From Caenorhabditis remanei (Eukaryota > Nematoda > Chromadorea > Rhabditida > Rhabditidae): a stretch of DNA of 64,000 nt. The stretch is from NCBI RefSeq assembly GCF_010183535.1, contig NC_071330.1:682001-746000 (forward strand), in the 5' to 3' direction. Below are positions 47,123 through 57,169 of this stretch, piece by piece. Position 1 is the stretch's first letter. The number at the start of each line of letters is the position of its first letter. The notes beneath the pieces were generated by a model, which was given only the letters and a program-made list of their open reading frames with translations, was not told the DNA's origin and ran no database searches. The position numbers were made by a program, and so were the translations under genes.

Positions 47123-47236
47123 ACGTTATTTTTCTGCTCATTCCTTTTGTTGAACCATCGTTGTTCTGCAGTCGTGTACTGTTGTGGATCGTTGTGGGCT
47201 CCGGGACACTGTTCTGGGGGCGTTGTAGTGCTTCTC
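47123..47236 (-). CDS. Candidate 38-codon exon on the left palindrome arm
   Basis: A stretch between a TTTCCAG acceptor and an AAC/GTGAGTAACG donor on the minus strand, open in the frame SRSTTTPPEQCPGAHND...EQRWFNKRNEQKNN. The right-arm counterpart keeps the same frame with mostly conservative changes, which supports past coding function. No family was recognised; the CPGAHND segment and the Gln/Asn-rich context give no clear domain. No start or further exons were found, and the following intron would run into the satellite array, so the gene may be broken. Coordinates are inferred from the acceptor and donor and may be off by a base or two. Confidence 0.4.
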
Positions 47237-48050
47237 GACTGGAAAGTAAAATATATGTTTGTGAATTTGAAAAGCTCGCATGAAGATGTAACTTGAGAGA
47301 GAAATTCAGGAAGATATAAAAGAGATAGAGAACACAGGTAAATCGAATGAAATGAGAAAAGGAAAGAGCTCAAAAAGAAAGGACTGCTCAGTGTGGGAGT
47401 GAAAGGGACAACTGACTGTATTCCATCAGTATCACCTCATAAGGACTAGGGGGCGTGGTCTATTTGACATCATCTGTTTGATTTCCCATGGAGATAAGAG
47501 AAGAACAAAGAGAACACGGACCTCGTTCACACCTGTCTGCATGAGATTTGTTTTTTTCTCGATCGATATGTCATCCTTTAGATTTCTCAGGAAGATAAAT
47601 GACAGGTGTGAGTGTTTTTGGCTGAGAATAACAAAAGAAACACGGCGGGACTACTTCTTCACATTCATAATTATGATCCAAGTTCACACCCCCCATTCAA
47701 ACATCTACCAACTATTCTTATTTCGTTTCTATTTATCGAGCAGTTTGTTTGGCTATTCAGCCATCTCTAAATTTTCCAAACACTCACACCTGTCACTTAT
47801 CTTTCTGGGAAATCTAATAGGTGATGGCAAATAAGACACGTCCCGTAGTCCTTATGAGGTCCGACTAATGGAATACAGTCAGTTGTCCTTTTCACTCCCG
47901 TACTGAGCAGTCCTCTCCTTTTGAGCTCCTTCCTTTTCTCATTTCATTCGATCTACCTGTGTTCCCTATATCACTTTTTACTTTTTATTCTCTCAAGTTA
48001 CCTCATCATGCGAGCTTTTCAAATTCACAAACATATAATTTAGTTTCCAG

Positions 48051-48164
48051 TCGAAAAGCACAGCAACGCCACCAGAACAGTGTCCCGGAGCCCACAACGA
48101 TCAACAACAGTACTCGGCAGCAGAACAACGATGGTTCAACAAAAGGAATGGACAAAGGAATAAC
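48051..48164 (+). CDS. Candidate 38-codon exon on the right palindrome arm
   Basis: 114 bases between TTTCCAG and GTGAGTAACG, in phase 0: SKSTATPPEQCPGAHND then QQQYSAAEQRWFNKRNGQRNN. Compared with the left arm the differences in this frame are R/K, T/A, P/Q, T/S, T/A, E/G and K/R, with length and splice sites unchanged. The other two frames are less well conserved. Downstream lie diverged satellite copies, as on the left arm. Confidence 0.4.
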
Positions 48165-48184
48165 GTGAGTAACGATGGGTCCTT

Positions 48185-48605
48185 CCTCCCGATCTAGATT
48201 ATATCAAAAATTTCAAAAAAAGGTTAAAAAACATAATTATTTCTTTTTTATTGACTTCCCCCACCATTCTTTCTTGTGTCGGGTCCCGTAAGACTCGGTC
48301 AGTTACGCTGCGAGTAGTCTTACCTATGGGCTGTGGGTTTACTCACAGAGACGCTTGATTGAATCCTCCCGATCTAGAAAATATCAAAAATTTCAAAAAA
48401 AGGTTAAAAAACAGTATAATTTCTTTTCTTTATGACTTCCCCCACCATTCTTTCTTGTGTCGGGTCCCGTAAGACTCGGTCAGTTACGCTGCGAGTAGTC
48501 TTACCTATGGGCTGTGGGTTTACTCACAGAGACGCGGGATTGAATCCTCCCGATCTAGAGTATATCAGAAATTTCAAAAAAAGTATAAAAAAACAGTATA
48601 ATTTA
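48185..48605. repeat. Diverged satellite copies in inverted orientation
   Basis: Two nearly full units and part of a third, reverse-complementary to the main array, with fixed differences such as GGGTCCCG for GGATCCTG, GATCTAG for the CCGGGTTAG region, GGGTTTACTCAC and ACAGAGACGC. The tRNA-like core is better conserved than the AT-rich spacer. They look like an older branch of the satellite. Confidence 0.85.
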
Positions 48606-49180
48606 TTTTTCAAAACTTGCCATCTCGAAACTCCTTCTTCTCGGGCTATCATAAAAAGTGCTGATTCGTCTCTCCCAGGGGTATTTCTTGATAGACTCAC
48701 TAAGTTTTTTAAAGAACATTATCGATTCTTATCAAATTCAAACTTCTCCTTCTCGTACCAGAAGTAAGTTCCGTCCTAAGTTATCAGCGATGAGCGAGAA
48801 TTGAGGAAAGAGGGCAGTACCGGGTAAAAGATGCAGATGAGACTATGAATAGAGAGTACAAGATATGTGATTTGGAAGTATCGGTGTTGAATAGGCATAG
48901 TTTTTGAATAGTTGAATGAAATAAGATGACTACCGTTTCCTCCCCTCACATACAGTCTGCCAGATGGAATTGTTCGAATGAGCGCGGAGCTCTGGGAAAC
49001 TTGGTATCGATCGAGCAGCGACTCATTTGGTTATGTGAGACAAGAGGGAATCAGAGTTGCACGGTACTCCGACTTCTAATTTCCAGCTTTTTGGGTCTTT
49101 TTCAGTTCCGACTTTCGGATAAGGAATTTTCACTTCCACGTTTATCAAAAATACAAACAACAGGTTCAAAATTGAAAACA
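48606..49180. other. Gene-free gap before the SKP1-like genes
   Basis: No gene is supported. A TCTCCCAG acceptor-like site near 48,678 is followed by an open frame (GVFLDRLTKFFKEHYRFLS) of about 30 codons without a partner exon. An AGAGTTGCACGG/CACTTCC repeat remnant lies at 49,050-49,135. Confidence 0.4.
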
Positions 49181-49181
49181 A

Positions 49182-49187
49182 TTTATT
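49182..49187 (-). terminator. Poly(A) signal of SKP1-like gene A
   Basis: AATAAA on the minus strand begins about four bases after the TGA stop at 49191, so the 3' untranslated region would be very short. Confidence 0.45.
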
Positions 49188-49190
49188 GAG

Positions 49191-49632
49191 TCAATAATTT
49201 CGCATATTGTCACAGAGCCATTTAAATATTCCGTAATCGAAGCAGAGAAGAAAGTCCTCGCATCCCATGTGTTGTGCCACATCCATAATCTCTGAGTATT
49301 CTGCGAAAGTTTTGTTACGTGCTTCTTCAAAATCAATACTCTTCTTATTCAGCGTCTGATATTTCAACATGTTGTCCAACACGAATTTTCCGCCTCTCTT
49401 GGCAAACGGAATGACCAGTGGAGTCTTTACAATAGTGTCGGTGGTCTCCCAGTCAGGATTCTGTAAATGAAAAGTGATATCAGGATTAGAAAACTTAGAG
49501 ATAGAAATTTTTACTTACATAAGCATTAATAGCTCTCTCGACCAGTGGAATCTTCTTGATCAACTCCGGATCGCTCAGAACCATTGGCTCCTTGGAATCG
49601 ATGAATTGGACTGGGATCTTACAGACGGTCAT
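49191..49632 (-). CDS. SKP1/BTB-POZ-like small protein A
   Basis: Two exons, 49519-49632 and 49191-49460, join in phase 0 over a 58-base intron (GTAAGT...TTTACAG) to give 127 residues. The order is a beta-strand start (MTVCKIPVQFIDSKEPMVLS), a KKIP segment, NPDWETTDTIV, then PLVIPFAKRGGKFVLDNMLKY, an acidic linker, and a helix pair FAEYSEIMDVAQHMGCEDFL. This matches the SKP1 layout (N-terminal strand, the VPLPNV...VIQWC region, then L-x-LI-AANYL-helices) at the level of pattern, not close identity. SKP1-related genes are expanded in nematodes and act as adaptors in SCF ubiquitin ligases. The stop is followed after about four bases by AATAAA. The C-terminus is shorter than in paralogue B and may be truncated. 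Confidence 0.6.
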
Positions 49633-50590
49633 GACGACAGTACAGGGGGTAAGGGGGAAGAGAGAATAGAGCAGTCAACTCAATAAGTTGAGATGAATGA
49701 GACTTTCCTCATTTCCACTCGGTTTATACCTATCGGACAGATGGTGTACGCAGCTATTATGTGCCTGCTCCTGGGAAAGTTTTGGCGCGTTTCTCAGTGG
49801 AGCGCGTTTGTGTCTCATGACGTCAATCTGATGGTACAAATAACCGTAATTTCTCTAATAGGCCGGCACCCCCCACCAAGGAGTCTATCCAGGTACCAAA
49901 TTTTCCCACGGTGATACCTAAAGTATGGAGATGGTAGTAAATTTGAAGAGTTTCTCTGTTATTTTGTTTGTAGATATTTCTGACGACGAAAGGATTTCAT
50001 TAATAAAAACCAACTAATTAAACAAGAGTTATAACCCCGACAGATGCATTGTGCACCGGAATCTGGAAAACCTCATTCTGTCAAAATGAACGAAAAATTT
50101 AGGCCCCCACGAAAAAATGTGAATCGCTCATTTTTGTGTCGTTTTTAGGGGGCGGAGTCTGCATCACATTTTATTTGATTATAAAACTTGTTCAACTCAT
50201 CGGAGGCATGGTTTCGATGAATACCATGCGGTGACGTTGCACAAATGGGCGCGGTCTAAATTGCAACTAAGAGCTAGGGTCCGCCAATTTCTGAAGTTTT
50301 GTGTTTAGTCATTCTATAGTCATTCCATACCTTAAGAAGAGTACATATCGCAGAAATACATGGAAAAATGATCTAAAAGGATAAAAAATAGGCTTTTCTT
50401 CAGTCACAAACTAATTTTCCGATCATTTTTGAGAAAATTTCGACTTTCGGATAATAAACTTTCACTTCCATGCAACTCTAGATCCCATCATAGTTGATAG
50501 AGATACTAAAAGCTTCAAATCTGAAATTGTGACTCGGATAACACTTCATTCCTTCCATATCCAACAACCTATCAAAGCACATAACAAAAA

Positions 50591-51189
50591 TTATGGCTCC
50601 AAAACATTCACCCATCCGCCTGCTTCATCCAAATAGCGACCCGGTCCCACCATTGGCGTCCCGAGATACCGTGTAATGTTCTCGAAGCTCTCCTTCTCCA
50701 GCTTCTTGACCACCACGAATCCGATGGCATGCCGGAAAACGGTGCAGTTGAAGAAGACGGCTAACTCCATGATCGGTTTGAGCTCCTGTAGGCTCAACTG
50801 GTCAGCTTCTGGGTAGTCGTTGACTGTAGTTTCCTTATCTGGCATCTCGTATTTACGGATATTGTCGAGCAAGAACTCTCCGGCTTCCCTCGAGAATGGA
50901 ATATCGATTGGATCCGCTATGATTGTATCGGTGGTCTCCCAATTGACATTCTGAAACCATATGGTGTATTAGCTCAGCACCGAAATTCCACTGAAAAATG
51001 TCTATTTTTCTCTGAGTCTCTCAACTTCGCACACCATTTTCTTTGGTTTTGGTAGAGCGCGGTTGTAAGCCTTACCTCAACTTCAATAGCTGCAGCGATA
51101 ACCGGAATCTTCTTAATCAGGTCTTTATCCCTCAGGGCGATTGGCTGCTCAGCGTTTTGAAATTGCAGTCTGACCTCGCAGATGGTCAT
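50591..51189 (-). CDS. SKP1/BTB-POZ-like small protein B
   Basis: Exons 51076-51189 and 50591-50950 join in phase 0 to 157 residues. It starts MTICEVRLQFQNAEQPIALR, shares DLIKKIP and NWETTDTI with protein A at the same exon junction, then PFSREAGEFLLDNIRKYEMP, LQELKPIMELAVFFNC and a tail LEKESFENITRYLGTPMVG ending WVNVLEP. The L-x-x-IMELAVFFNC helix corresponds to the LILAANYL helix of SKP1, and the ITRYLG segment to the C-terminal ELIRKTF-type helix. The intron (125 bases) is mostly a dispersed repeat beginning CTTACAACCGCGCTCTACC, which is absent from the intron of A. B is about 960 bases upstream of A on the same strand. Family assignment is by pattern only. Confidence 0.6.
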
Positions 51190-51199
51190 GGTTACCTGT

Positions 51200-52365
51200 G
51201 AGAATTTGAATTATTGGTAATTAGAGCGTTAATTAGGACAGCAAATTAGACGAATTATACAATTAGCAACAACTTAAAGATAATCTGCTTTAAAAATCCG
51301 TGTAAAAACCAGAAAAATGAGGAATTTTGTGGAAAAGAGCAACAAAAAAAAAGAGTGAACGTTTTGAAACCAGAAAAGCCAGGTTATAACATATATCAGT
51401 TATCAGTTGTAAAGTGTCACGGTTTCAAAACGTCCTTTAGCCTAAAAATCATACTTTTATTACTAAAAATAGCAAAATAACGCGAGAAATACGAACCTTT
51501 TGACGGAAAACATATTCTAATTATAAATAGGAGAAGCAAGAGGTACAACCGATAGCAGAAAATTTCAATTTCATGAAAATATCACTAGAAATAAAGAGAC
51601 GCAGGGAACGGCTTATTTTCGGAAGGAAGTATTTGCGGAATCCAAATTCTTTTGAGCGAATTTTAAATCCCGCCTTCTAAACAGTACGAGGGCTGTGCGA
51701 AACAACTTTTTCAAAAAAACCCAAAAACTTTTTTTTTCGAAAAAATTTTCGACCTAAAAACTTGAAAAAAGTGTCTCAAAAATGAGTTTTTAGAGGCAAA
51801 AATCTAGAATTTGTATGAAAACTGTAAGAATTTCAACTACGAGAGCCATCGGAACAAATTTCATGCGCTTTCAACACCCTCCGGCAAGGGTTCGTCAACG
51901 TTAATAAAAAGTCCACAAATATCGAGTATCCAATTCAATGATTTTCCATTGCTCAGCCTACCAAATCAATTACCAAGATATTATTGCAGATCTGGAATCT
52001 CTGCTGTTACTAGCTTTTCTAACCTCCGCGCCTCTTTTAAATTTACGTGCAAAACCAGATCACCCCAAAAAGAAACACATGCTCGTGCAAAAATGAGGGA
52101 AAGAATGAACATTTTGGTGTTTAGAAGAAGCTTCGATAGAGGAGAGACGCAGATGAAGGGAGATTCGTCAAGGACAGAGAGACGGAGATGGAAAGAGAGA
52201 GGGTGGTGGCGGAGGTGTGGGTGTGAGGGAGGAAGCATAAAACAAATTGGAATGGGGTCGGAAAATCATAATAAGAATTGGGAGTTCTCACGGTCTACGA
52301 TGTGGCGGGTGGGAAGAATGAGGAGGTACGGTGGCGGAGAGCATCTACAGTACTCCTTGAATTCC
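51200..52365. other. Spacer of the inverted duplication: no gene
   Basis: AT-rich. At about 51,690 an AGGGCTGTGCGAAAC sequence matches one end of the hAT-like element at 53864. The long frame at 51,811-52,473 begins at TTG and has no family signature. Bases 52,120-52,260 are purine-rich (GAGAGAGGGTGG type). Confidence 0.5.
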
Positions 52366-52370
52366 ACCAT

Positions 52371-52473
52371 ACCCGAGAGCTTTACACGGTATCTCGGGAC
52401 GCCAATGGTGGGACCGGGTCGCTATTTGGATGAAGCAGACGGATGGGTGAATGTGTCGGAGTCTATGCCATAA
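52371..52473 (+). pseudogene. Fragment of SKP1-like gene B, 3' end (right arm)
   Basis: Reads TRYLGTPMVGPGRYLDEADGWVNV in the frame of gene B, then diverges to SESMP and a stop. Only the last 30 or so codons are present, with nothing upstream resembling the rest of the gene, so it is not functional as B. An accidental 220-codon open frame runs into it from 51811. Confidence 0.75.
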
Positions 52474-53394
52474 CTTTTGTAATGTGATTTGATTGGTTGT
52501 TGGATATGGAAATAATGAAGTGTTATCCGAGTCACTTTTTTTCAGATTTGAAGCTTTTAGTATCTCTATCAACTATGGTAGAAACTAGAGTTGGATGGAA
52601 GTGAAAATTTATTATCCGGAAGCCTGAAGTTTCTCAAAAATGAGAGAAAAAATTAGTTTTTGGCTGAAGAAATGACTATTTTCTGTCCTTTTAGATTTTT
52701 TTCCATTTATTTCTGCGATATGTACTCTTCTTAAGGTATGGAATGACTATAGAATGACTAAACACAAAACTTCCGAAGTTCGCGGATCCTAGCTCTTAGT
52801 TGCAATTTAGACCACGCCCATTTTTGCAACGTCACCGCATGGTATCCATTGAAACCATGCCTCCGATGAGTTGAACAAGTTTTATAATCAAATAAAATGT
52901 GATGCAGACTCCGCCCCCTAAAAACGACACAAAAATGAGCGATTCACATTTTTTCGTGGGGGCCTAAATTTTTCGTTCGTTTTGACAGAATGAGGTTTTC
53001 CAGATTCCGGTGAGCAATGGATCTGTCGTGGTTATAACTCTAACGACAAGATTTTTTATTAGGTGGTTTTTATTGCAGAAATGAAATCCTTCCGTCGTCA
53101 GAAATATCTACAAACAAAATAACAGAGAAACTCTTCAAATTTACTACCATCTCCATACTTTAGGTATCACCGTGGGAAAATTTAGTACTCGGATAGACGG
53201 GGTTCCGGTCTATTCGAGAAGCTACGGCTATTTGCACCATCCGATGTGACACAAACGTGCTCCATTGAGAAGCGCGCCAAAACTTTCCCAGGAGCAGACA
53301 CATTATAACTGCGTACACCATCTGTCCGATAGGTATAAACCGAGTGGAGGACAGAAAAGTCTCATTCATCTCGACTCATTGAGTTACTGTCGTC

Positions 53395-53458
53395 ATGACC
53401 GTCTGTGAGATTCCGCTCCAATTCATCGACTCCAAGGAGTCAATGGTTCTGAGCGATC
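53395..53458 (+). pseudogene. Fragment of SKP1-like gene A, 5' end (right arm)
   Basis: ATG followed by MTVCEIPLQFIDSKESMVLSD, matching exon 1 of gene A, then similarity ends abruptly at GAGCGATC, the edge of the duplicated segment. No second exon follows. Confidence 0.75.
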
Positions 53459-53863
53459 AAGCGTGTCGTGCTAACACATGGGCGGTTTTAAATCGGAAAG
53501 CGTATTACTTTAACTACTTTTTTCGGAAATTGTGAATTCCTAGACATCCCCTTGGCTGTATTATCTGAAATTTGATGTTAGGTCCTTTCCGTCTCGTCTC
53601 GGGGAATTAGCCTTCAAAAGTTATGTCTAGGTTGTATGATGGCAAGGCCATAATTTGAAGGATTTGCTATTTCGAAATTTCGTAGTACCGTCTCGTTTTT
53701 TTCCAATTTTCGAGTATTTTGCGTATTGGGAAAAATTTCATTTTCAGACTTGTCACGGGCCGGCCCATTTTAAAAAACAGATATTCCTTTTCCAAAATTT
53801 TCAGCCAATTTCTTCGTTTTTCAGAAAATTGCTCTGAAATTTCTCATTTTTCATGGTCTTGAT

Positions 53864-54275
53864 CAGGGCTGTGCGAAAAGTTTTTCGGACGAAAAATTTT
53901 CGGATAATTTTCGGAAAAACCGTTCGAAAAATTTTGGAAATTTTGCCTGAAATTTCAAAATTTAAGTAACAAAAATAGAGATTTTTTCGATTTTTCCTGA
54001 AATTCTGTACTCAAAAACAGTCAGGTTTTCTTCGAAATACTTACAGTTTTCACACAAATTGAAGATTTTTGCCCTCGAAAAACACATTTTTCAGATAGTT
54101 TTCTGGAAACTTTTTTTTCGAATTTTTCGGTTTTTTCGGTCAAAATTTTTCGAAAAAAAATGTTTTTCGATTTTTTTCGGTCCGAAGTTTTCGAAAAAAA
54201 TAAGTTTTTCGGTTTTTTCGGTACCAAGATTTCGAAAAAAAAAGTTTTTCGAAAACTTTTTATCGCACAGCCCTG
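53864..54275. mobile_element. hAT-like miniature element, CAGGGCTGTGCGA termini
   Basis: 412 bp. Ends CAGGGCTGTGCGA and TCGCACAGCCCTG are flanked by the exact direct repeat GTCTTGAT (53856-53863 and 54276-54283). CAGGG ends with 8-bp duplications are typical of hAT transposons. The interior is almost wholly TTTTTCGAAAA-type palindromic sequence without coding capacity. A single end of the same family occurs at about 51,688. Confidence 0.85.
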
Positions 54276-54779
54276 GTCTTGATTACGGTAAGCAACACCT
54301 CAACTCCGCAAACACCGCCACGCAATATTACGTACTTTCAGAACGGGCACACGGTGATTTTTTCGGAACCAGCTAGTAGGTAGCGCTAAAAAAGTTCGGC
54401 CGCAGTAGAAAATAAAATGGGCGGAGTCTGGATGCAAGCTTGGCACGCTGTTTTTGCAACTGCGGCACTTGTTTTGCTCTGCGTCTCTGTTCTCTCGTGC
54501 ATGCAGAAAGAGCGCGTTTGAAACATGGAATAATTTTTTACACTGTACTGAATGTCAAAAAAAGTAACTGGCGGATTAAACTATGAAACTGACGGCCATA
54601 TGGTATGAAACTTATTGTCAAAAATTCTCCATAATTTTTTTAAGAGGCATTACAAATAACCTGATGGTTGTTTTAATCAAATTTTTAGAAAACTCAAGCC
54701 AAAGTTGAGGGTCTAGAAATTTCAACGGTGCAGTAGAGCGGGTTTGCTCGCGGCCGCCAATGTGAGGGTCTAGAAATCA

Positions 54780-55225
54780 CATACTTGTCACGGGCCGGGC
54801 CGGGCCGGGCCGGGCCGGGCCCGCTAAAAAAATCTTCCGGCCCGGCCCGGCCCGGCCCGGCCCGTTCGGCCCGTCAAAATATTGAAAAAAAAAATTTTCG
54901 TCGTTTTCCCATTGTTTTTTCGTTTACTACTTCATGGCAAACATATTATTGATTAGAAATTATAAAAAGACAACAAGTGAAAACGGAAATTGTCAGAATA
55001 AGTTATTTTGTCACTATAAACTTTGAGCCTCTCAAAGTCTCTGTGATAATCAGCCGATGATCAGAATCAGGATCAAGAACTTGCTGGAGGCTTCTGAAAG
55101 TAGTCTTATCGAATCCCCCGACCTCGATTTAGTATAAACCGAAGAAAAAATTTAATTTCCAACACTTTCGATTCTATTTTTCAAAATAATTTTTTGCTGC
55201 GGGCCCCCGTGATTTGACAAGTATG
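54780..55225. mobile_element. CATACTTG-TIR transposon with GGGCCG ends, copy 2
   Basis: 446 bp. The left end is CATACTTGTCACGGGCC followed by about five GGGCC/GGCCC repeats; the right end is ...CCCGTGATTTGACAAGTATG. It is flanked by AGAAATCA at 54772-54779 and 55226-55233, an exact 8-bp duplication. The interior is AT-rich with no transposase. A related single end, ACTTGTCACGGGCCGGCCC, lies at about 53,749. Confidence 0.87.
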
Positions 55226-55233
55226 AGAAATCA

Positions 55234-56840
55234 AACCAAGTGGTTCCGAGAAAATCACCGTGCGGGCACTCCGAATATTTTATTTTATTTTTTTCACAAT
55301 TTTAAGTGATTTTTACAAATTTTTTGCGAATTTCCAACAATTTATTGTTCAAAAATAATTCTAGATTGTTCCTCGTGGTTTAAATCATAGTTTTCTCTAC
55401 TTTATTTGCAGAAAATAATTAAAAATCGGCGATTTTCATATTTTTACATTTTTCGTCTAAATTTTGCTGTAAAAATATGTTTTTCAGATTTCTCAAAAAT
55501 CGGGCCGTGCCGGGCCGGAGTTTCTCGAGACCCGGATTCAAAAATAGGCACTTATTCTTTTAACCATTTTTAAAAATTGTTTTTTTTTTTCGAAAATTCA
55601 GAGTAAAAGTGTCTATCATTCCTATTTTTCATCCGATTTCCGAGAAAATTACCTGAGATTTCTATTAATTTTGCAGAAAATCTAAAATTCTACTCCATCT
55701 CAACATTTGACACTTTCTATACATTCCTTCCGTGCTTACAACAAAAACTTGACATTTTCAATGCAAATAATATCAAAAGGAGCCTATGAATCATATCAGT
55801 TTTGTATATTACAGCGTCTTCTGATATTTTTGCGACTAGGACGAAAAAAGAACCTTTTTTGTGTAAAAATAGTCGATTTCTGGTGAAAAAAATCAGTTCT
55901 AAATCGATAATCTCACAGATTTTTGCTCAAAAAGTGACAAATATTGCATTTTTAGACCTGAAAATGAGAATTTCCCCCAAAAAACATATCAGATTTTGAC
56001 CTATTAATTGTTTCAATTAGCGGTATCGATTTCTAATTTGTTGCGTAAATATCTCTAATGTCATTGTTTTCGTTTTTTTTTTCTAATTATAGAAGTTCAG
56101 AGTTCTTTCACATGGTTTTTCTCTTCAAAGGCATATTTTCAGATTTAGAATAATCCAGAAAACTCCAAATATGGAAAAAATATTTTCTAGAGTCATCATA
56201 GTTTCCAGAGAACGCCCATTATCGAAGTTTGAAACTTTATTGTGATTGTTTTGGTTGTCGGCAGCGATATTTAAAAGCGAAAAACACGATTTTCCATAAT
56301 TGTAATGAGATTTTCATTATTTTTGTAGTTTTATGCCGAAATTCCGTAACAATTGTGTTAAAGCTCTCGTTAGTGCTTTAATTTCGAATTTTCACGATTT
56401 TTACCAGTGAAAACTTTTAATTTTTACTATTTTAGGTTAAAAAACAAAATTTTGCCAGAGAGTCTTATTCGAAGCGTAAATTTCAGTTTCCAACCGTTTC
56501 TTTCAAGCGAAAATAACGTTATTTGGAGTCGGTGGGTCAAAAAGTTGGGATATTCGGCTTTAGGAGAATCAGTTCCCAGAAATCCGTCGAAAATTGGAAA
56601 GCAGCTCAAAAATTTATTTTTTCAAGATTTTTGATCTGAATTCGAGCTGGTTTCCAATTTCGACGGATTTCTGAGAACAGATTCTCCGAAAGTCGAATAT
56701 CTTAACTTTCTGACCCACCGACTCCACAAATCGTTATTTTTACTTGAAAGAAACGTCTGGAAATTGAAATTTACGTTTCGAAAATGGCAAAGTTTCGATT
56801 TTTCAACGTAAATTAGCAGAAATTAGATTCAAATTTATAG
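55234..56840. other. Gene-free AT-rich region with one palindrome
   Basis: No gene is supported. Bases 56,480-56,800 form an inverted repeat with arms of about 130 bases: GTAAATTTCAGTTTCCA, GGAGTCGGTGGGTCA and CCGTCGAAAATTGG on the left are answered on the right around a centre at about 56,620. CGGGCCGTGCCGGGCCGG at 55,502 is another GGGCCG remnant. Confidence 0.5.
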
Positions 56841-56847
56841 TTATCTC

Positions 56848-57161
56848 CATACTTGCAACGGGCCGGGCCGGGCCGGGCTGGGCCGATTTGAGAATTTTCA
56901 CCGGCCCGGCCCGGTCGGCCCGGGTCACAGTACAAAAATTTGAAATTTTGAATTTTTTTTGAAATTTTTTTGATTTTTTTCGCAAAAAAGTCGAATTTTC
57001 GACTATTTTTTTACATATCGATAAAACTCAAGTGTACATAGGATTTTTGACGATTTTTGATGAAAATTTTAAATAATTTCGAAAAATTTTGTGAAAAAAT
57101 TGTGCTCATTTTTTGACTCCGGGCCGACCGGGCCGGGCCGGGCCGATATTTTGCAAGTATG
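56848..57161. mobile_element. CATACTTG-TIR transposon with GGGCCG ends, copy 3
   Basis: 314 bp. Ends CATACTTGCAACGGGCC and CGATATTTTGCAAGTATG, with GGGCCGGGCC runs inside each end. It is flanked by GTTATCTC at 56840-56847 and 57162-57169, an exact 8-bp duplication. The middle is AT-rich and non-coding. Confidence 0.88.
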
Positions 57162-57169
57162 GTTATCTC

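Larger units (their letters stand above)
47040..48370. repeat. Long palindrome at the end of the satellite array
   Basis: The left arm (about 47,040-47,690) and right arm (about 47,720-48,260) are diverged inverted copies. Matching landmarks from outside inward are GAAGGACCCATCGTTACTCAC, GTGGGCTCCGGGACACTG, AAGCTCGCATGA, GTATTCCATCAG-like, GGACTGCTCAG-like and AAATGACAGGTGTGAG, each answered by its complement. The arms nearly meet around 47,700. Substitutions and small indels on both sides show it is not a fresh assembly artefact. Satellite units flank it in opposite orientations. Confidence 0.85.
49570..53460. repeat. Inverted segmental duplication at the SKP1-like locus
   Basis: The left arm (about 49,570-50,690) and right arm (about 52,371-53,458) are inverted copies. 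They cover the 3' end of gene B, the whole interval between B and A, and the first half of A exon 1. Matching landmarks include TATCTCGGGACGCCAATGG, ACCATGCCTCCGATGAGTTG and GGTTTATACCTATCGGACAG. The spacer is about 1.7 kb. Arms differ by scattered substitutions and small indels. Confidence 0.85.

Noticed and set aside
49693..49914. Plus-strand frame MNETF...IPIGQMVYA, with a similar frame on the minus strand at 53160-53369
   Set aside because: The two frames are simply the two arms of the inverted duplication. Differences between them are about as often replacement as silent, and the sequence contains repeat-type GGCGCGTTTCTCA(G/A)TGGAGC.
51811..52473. Open frame of 220 codons on the plus strand
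   Set aside because: It begins at TTG, has no recognisable domain, runs through purine-rich low-complexity sequence, and its only meaningful part is the duplicated end of SKP1-like gene B.
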